A stretch of DNA of 24,469 nt from DSOS01 sp035286585 (GTDB taxonomy: Bacteria; Chloroflexota; Anaerolineae; Anaerolineales; UBA4823), in contig DATEDC010000079.1 of NCBI GenBank assembly GCA_035286585.1, positions 1 through 24,469 of the forward strand, in the 5' to 3' direction. A program made the translations under genes and the position numbers. How positions within the stretch are numbered: the first letter of the stretch is position 1; every line of letters begins with the position of its first letter. This document shows, piece after piece, positions 21,329 to 24,469 of the stretch. Under the pieces are notes generated by a model. The model had not been told where the DNA came from and ran no database searches. It saw nothing but the letters and a program-made list of their open reading frames with translations.

Positions 21329-22501
21329 ATGAAAATCTTAACCGTTGACGTGGGTACAGGCACTCAAGATATCTTCCTGTACGATTCCCGTCTGGACCTG
21401 GAAAACGGCTTTAAGCTGGTGGTGCCCTCCCCGACCATGATCGTGCACCGCCAGTTGAAGGAAGCCACCCGGCGGGGCGAGGCGGTGCTGCTGACCGGCG
21501 TCGTCATGGGCGGCGGGCCGAGCCAGTGGGCGGCCGAGGCCCACGTCCAGGCCGGTTTGCCGGTGTACGCCACGCCGGAGGCGGCGCGCTCCTTCAACGA
21601 CGACCTGCGGGCGGTGAGGGAGATGGGCATCCAGGTGGTGAGCGAGGACGAAGCCAGGCGCCTGCCGGACTCGGTGCGCCGCTTCTACCTGCGGGATTTC
21701 GATTTCCAAGCCATCGCCCGCAGTCTGGAGAATTTCGGGGTCCGGCTGGACGACCCTTCGGGCCGAGTCTCAGGGCGAGGCCTGGACGCCGTGGCGGTGG
21801 CGGTGTTCGATCACGGGGAGGCGCCGCCGGATGTCTCCGATCGCCAGTTTCGCTTCGACTACCTGGACGAGCGCATCCGCCTCGAAAACCGGCTGAGCGC
21901 CTTTGCCTACCCTGCGGGAAAAGTCCCCAGAATCATGACCCGCCTGCAGGCGGTGGTGGACACCGCCCGGGATATCGACGCCCCCCTGGTGGTGATGGAC
22001 ACCGCCCCGGCGGCTGTTTTGGGCGCCACGTTCGACCCGCGCGTGGCTGCGCAGGAGCGCAAGGTGATCGTCAATGTCGGCAATTTCCACACCCTGGCCT
22101 TCCGCATGGGTCCGGGCGGAATCGAGGCGGTCTTCGAGCACCATACCGGCTTGATCGACCTTGAAAAGCTGGAGAGGCTGCTGCGCACCCTGGCGGATGG
22201 CTCGCTAAAGCACGCCGATGTATTCGGCGATCATGGGCACGGCGCGTTGGTGTACGCCCCTGAGCCGCTCTCCCTGCAGGAGGGTCCGTTTGGCGTCGCA
22301 GTGACCGGGCCGCGGCGCAGCCTGATGCTGGCTTCGTCGCTGCGGCCGTACTTTGCGGTGCCATTTGGCGACATGATGATCGCCGGCTGTTTTGGCCTGC
22401 TGGCTGCGGCAGCCGATGTGCTGCCCGAGCTGGCCGAACCCGTGCGCCTCTCACTTAGTCACCAGGGCGGCAGCGGCACGCCCCCCTGGGAAGCGCTTTG
22501 A
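21329..22501 (+). CDS. DUF1786 family protein (ASKHA-like fold)
   Basis: A 390-residue protein matching DUF1786, a family sometimes labelled a putative pyruvate formate-lyase activating enzyme although it lacks the radical-SAM CxxxCxxC motif. It begins KILTVDVGTGTQDIFLYD, a phosphate-1-like loop as in actin/Hsp70/sugar-kinase (ASKHA) proteins. Further conserved-looking parts are VLLTGVVMGGGPSQWAAEAH, AVAVFDHGEAPP, VVMDTAPAAVLGA, VIVNVGNFHTLAF, EHHTGLIDLEKL, DHGHGAL and the C-terminal FGDMMIAGCFGLL. The VNVGN and DHGHG motifs could form the second phosphate and metal side of a nucleotide pocket. Function is unknown. It is the first gene in a tight operon with a HIT protein and a homocysteine methyltransferase/MTHFR, hinting at a link to one-carbon or nucleotide metabolism, which is inference only. 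Confidence 0.88.
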   Translation: MKILTVDVGTGTQDIFLYDSRLDLENGFKLVVPSPTMIVHRQLKEATRRGEAVLLTGVVMGGGPSQWAAEAHVQAGLPVYATPEAARSFNDDLRAVREMGIQVVSEDEARRLPDSVRRFYLRDFDFQAIARSLENFGVRLDDPSGRVSGRGLDAVAVAVFDHGEAPPDVSDRQFRFDYLDERIRLENRLSAFAYPAGKVPRIMTRLQAVVDTARDIDAPLVVMDTAPAAVLGATFDPRVAAQERKVIVNVGNFHTLAFRMGPGGIEAVFEHHTGLIDLEKLERLLRTLADGSLKHADVFGDHGHGALVYAPEPLSLQEGPFGVAVTGPRRSLMLASSLRPYFAVPFGDMMIAGCFGLLAAAADVLPELAEPVRLSLSHQGGSGTPPWEAL

Positions 22502-22503
22502 AA

Positions 22504-23016
22504 ATGGGGCAGTTTTTGTCCAGCCAGAAGATCGAGATGACCGGACTTGAGGAGCCAGCAATTGACTGCCTGATCTGCCGCAAACAGAGGGGCGAATTCG
22601 CTGTGCCTGGAGGAGCGATCTACTGCGATGACTTGGTTTACAGCAGCCACGCCCACTTCCAGGAAGGGCAAAACACCGCCTACCTGGGCTGGCTGGTGGT
22701 GGAAGCCCGGCGGCATGTGCCCGGGCTGGCGGAGCTGAGCGGTGCCGAAGCCCAGGCATTTGGCTTACTGGCGGCGCGCCTGAGCCGCGGCCTGCGCGAC
22801 ATCCAGGGCGTCGAGCACGTGTACGCCTTTGTCATCGGTCATGGCGTCCCCCACCTGCACCTTCACCTGCTGCCGCGTTACCCGGGCACGCCGCGCGAAT
22901 ACTGGGGGCTGCGGATAGATGAATGGCCCGAGTCGCCCCAAGGGGACCAGGCCGAGATAGAGCAGCTTTGCGCCCGGATAAGGGCTTATCTGGAAGAAAT
23001 GGACCAACATGGCTGA
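22504..23016 (+). CDS. HIT-family nucleotide hydrolase/transferase with a CxxC zinc site
   Basis: A 170-residue histidine-triad protein. The defining motif HLHLHLL (His117, His119, His121) lies in IGHGVPHLHLHLLPRYPGTP and would carry the nucleotidyl-His intermediate. CLIC (Cys22, Cys25) near the N-terminus, with later His residues in SSHAHF, suggests the structural zinc site of some HIT proteins. HIT enzymes act on NMP-linked substrates such as AMP-lysine, Ap3A/Ap4A or nucleoside phosphoramidates; the specific substrate here is unknown. Start choice: ATG at 22504 is used, but an in-frame TTG at 22498 overlaps the previous stop as TTGA and could be the real, coupled start. The stop lies inside the next gene, an 8-nt overlap. 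Confidence 0.92.
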   Translation: MGQFLSSQKIEMTGLEEPAIDCLICRKQRGEFAVPGGAIYCDDLVYSSHAHFQEGQNTAYLGWLVVEARRHVPGLAELSGAEAQAFGLLAARLSRGLRDIQGVEHVYAFVIGHGVPHLHLHLLPRYPGTPREYWGLRIDEWPESPQGDQAEIEQLCARIRAYLEEMDQHG

Positions 23017-24469
23017 ACCCCGACCGAAATTTACCTCCTTCCTGGAGGCCTCGAAACTCCCCTTGCTCGGTGATGGCGCCATGGGCACCATGCTCAACGC
23101 CCGCGGGGTCGCCTTTGACCAGTGCTTCGACGCCTTGAACCTGAGCCAGCCGGCGCTGGTGGGCGATATCCACCGCCTCTACATCGAAGCCGGCGCTCAG
23201 GTGATCCAGACGAACACCTTTGGGGCTAACCGCTACAAGCTGGCTGCCCACGGCCTGGAATCCCGGCTGGGGGAGATCAACAGGGCTGGCGTGGAGCTGG
23301 TGCGCCGCGTGGCGCTGGCAGCTTACAAGGAAGTGCTGGTCGCCGGCGATGTCGGGCCGTTGGGGGTGCGGCTGGCGCCGTTCGGGCGCGTGCAGCCCGA
23401 GCAGGCGCGCCAGGCGTTTGGCGAGCAAATCCAGGCGCTGGCGGAAGCCGGTGCGGACCTGATCATCATCGAGACCATCACCGACCTGCTGGAGATGCGC
23501 CAGGCGGTCCTGGCCGCCCGCCAGGTCACTGACCTGCCGCTGGTCGCCTCGATGACCTTTACCCGCGACGACCGCACGCTCCTGGGGGACGCGCCCGAAA
23601 GGGTCGCCAGCGAGCTGAGCGAGCTGGGTGCCGACCTGATCGGGGTGAACTGTTCCGGCGGCCCGGCGCAAATCTGGCGCATTTTGCGCCTGATGCGCCA
23701 GGAGGCGCCGCAGGCGCGTTTTTCGGTCATGCCAAACGCCGGCTGGCCTGAGCAGGTTGGCGGACGGATCATGTACCCGGCCAACCCGAATTACTTTGCC
23801 GAATACGCCCTGGCTTTTTGCCAGGCTGGAGCCAGCCTGATCGGCGGGTGCTGCGGCACCACCCCCCAGCACATCGCCGCCATGCGCCATGCCCTGGATG
23901 GGGAAGTCGAAGGCTGCCTGCCGGAGCCGGGTGAAGCGCTGCTGGTGGTGGAGCGGGATGAGCGCCAGCTATCTCCAGCGCATCCCAGCGAGCTGGCCCG
24001 CAAGCTGACAGCCGGCAAGTTTATTATCTCCATCGAGATGGACCCGCCGCGCGGCCTCTCGGCGCACAAGCTGTTAGCCGGCGCCAGCCTGCTGGCGGAA
24101 GCGGGCGCGGATGTGATCAACGTCGCCGATAACCCCATGGCCCGCATGCGCATGAGCCCCTGGGCGGTTTGCGATCTGATCCAGCGCACGATTGGGATCG
24201 AAACCACGCTTCATTTTCCCACCCGCGGGCGCAACTTGCTGCGCGTGCAGGGAGATTTGCTCGCCGCCCACGTGCTCGGCATCCGCAACGTCTTCGTCGT
24301 CATGGGGGATCCGACCGCCATCGGCGACTACCCGGACGCCATGGATGACTACGACCTGGTGCCCTCCGGGCTGGTCAAGCTGATCAAGCAGAATTTTAAC
24401 GCCGGGGTGGATCACGCCGGCGCGGAGATCGGGCAGCCCACCTCGTTTTTCGTGGGCTGCGCCCTCGAC
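23009..24469 (+). CDS. Bifunctional homocysteine S-methyltransferase / methylenetetrahydrofolate reductase, C-terminus beyond the window
   Basis: The frame is open from the ATG at 23009 to the right edge (487 codons seen). Residues 1-300 form a homocysteine S-methyltransferase barrel: LLGDGAMGTML (19-29), QTNTFGANRYKL, and the three zinc cysteines, Cys215 in GVNCSGGP and Cys281-Cys282 in GGCCGTTP. After a linker, the MTHFR barrel starts near residue 332 with KLTAGKFIISIEMDPPRG (Glu343 is the probable catalytic acid), and continues through ADVINVADNP, ETTLHFPTRGRN and VMGDPTAIGDY. Such fusions (YitJ-like in Firmicutes, also in Chloroflexota) can make 5-methyltetrahydrofolate and methylate homocysteine. 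The methyl donor used by the first domain is not evident. The gene overlaps the HIT gene by 8 nt. Confidence 0.93.
   Translation, partial: MAEPRPKFTSFLEASKLPLLGDGAMGTMLNARGVAFDQCFDALNLSQPALVGDIHRLYIEAGAQVIQTNTFGANRYKLAAHGLESRLGEINRAGVELVRRVALAAYKEVLVAGDVGPLGVRLAPFGRVQPEQARQAFGEQIQALAEAGADLIIIETITDLLEMRQAVLAARQVTDLPLVASMTFTRDDRTLLGDAPERVASELSELGADLIGVNCSGGPAQIWRILRLMRQEAPQARFSVMPNAGWPEQVGGRIMYPANPNYFAEYALAFCQAGASLIGGCCGTTPQHIAAMRHALDGEVEGCLPEPGEALLVVERDERQLSPAHPSELARKLTAGKFIISIEMDPPRGLSAHKLLAGASLLAEAGADVINVADNPMARMRMSPWAVCDLIQRTIGIETTLHFPTRGRNLLRVQGDLLAAHVLGIRNVFVVMGDPTAIGDYPDAMDDYDLVPSGLVKLIKQNFNAGVDHAGAEIGQPTSFFVGCALD

Noticed and set aside
22832..23890. A 352-codon minus-strand frame across the HIT and methyltransferase genes
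   Set aside because: It spans two well-supported plus-strand genes and has no recognisable domain.

Overview
The window is high-GC bacterial chromosome with dense, mostly housekeeping gene content. The organism is most likely a member of Chloroflexota (Anaerolineae-like). The clues are a GatCAB set, a SpoVS-family protein without other sporulation genes, Thr/Pro-rich membrane-anchored proteins, a DUF5671-like repeat membrane protein, a DUF1786 protein, a CHAT-domain protein, and intergenic repeats of the kind that are abundant in that phylum. This placement is inference from gene content; there is no rRNA or marker-tree evidence in the window.

Layout. Positions 1-1063 (minus) carry the N-terminal part of a CHAT protease-domain protein that runs off the left edge. 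Positions 1064-1417 are non-coding and hold three different palindromic repeat elements. Positions 1418-3814 (minus) are an operon: a class V aminotransferase (alanine/serine-glyoxylate type) followed by two overlapping, mutually homologous membrane-anchored proteins. A divergent promoter region (3815-4027) then drives a SpoVS-family gene on the plus strand. It is followed by a lipoprotein esterase, leaderless-looking gatC, gatA, a five-copy 28-bp tandem palindromic repeat, an M3 oligopeptidase, an aldo/keto reductase, a sugar-1-phosphate nucleotidyltransferase, a class I aminotransferase, gatB and a glutamate-type dehydrogenase that ends in a strong intrinsic terminator (15336-15371).

Positions 15402-18136 form a membrane-protein operon: a small two-helix protein, an anchored NTF2-like protein, and a 12-13 helix protein built from six 2-TM repeats. 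It converges on a minus-strand operon (18148-21155) of methylmalonyl-CoA mutase catalytic subunit, methylmalonyl-CoA epimerase and a translationally coupled polytopic membrane protein of unknown function. From 21329 to the right edge a tight plus-strand operon holds a DUF1786 protein, a HIT-family protein and the start of a bifunctional homocysteine S-methyltransferase/methylenetetrahydrofolate reductase.

Functionally the window combines indirect Gln-tRNA/Asn-tRNA formation (gatA, gatB, gatC), amino-group metabolism (two aminotransferases and a GDH), propionyl/methylmalonyl-CoA metabolism and methionine/one-carbon metabolism. The least explained parts are the DUF5671-like operon, the ExxN membrane protein coupled to the epimerase, the paralogous pair behind the class V aminotransferase, and the tandem repeat array. 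I see no CRISPR array, phage, insertion sequence, rRNA or tRNA gene.
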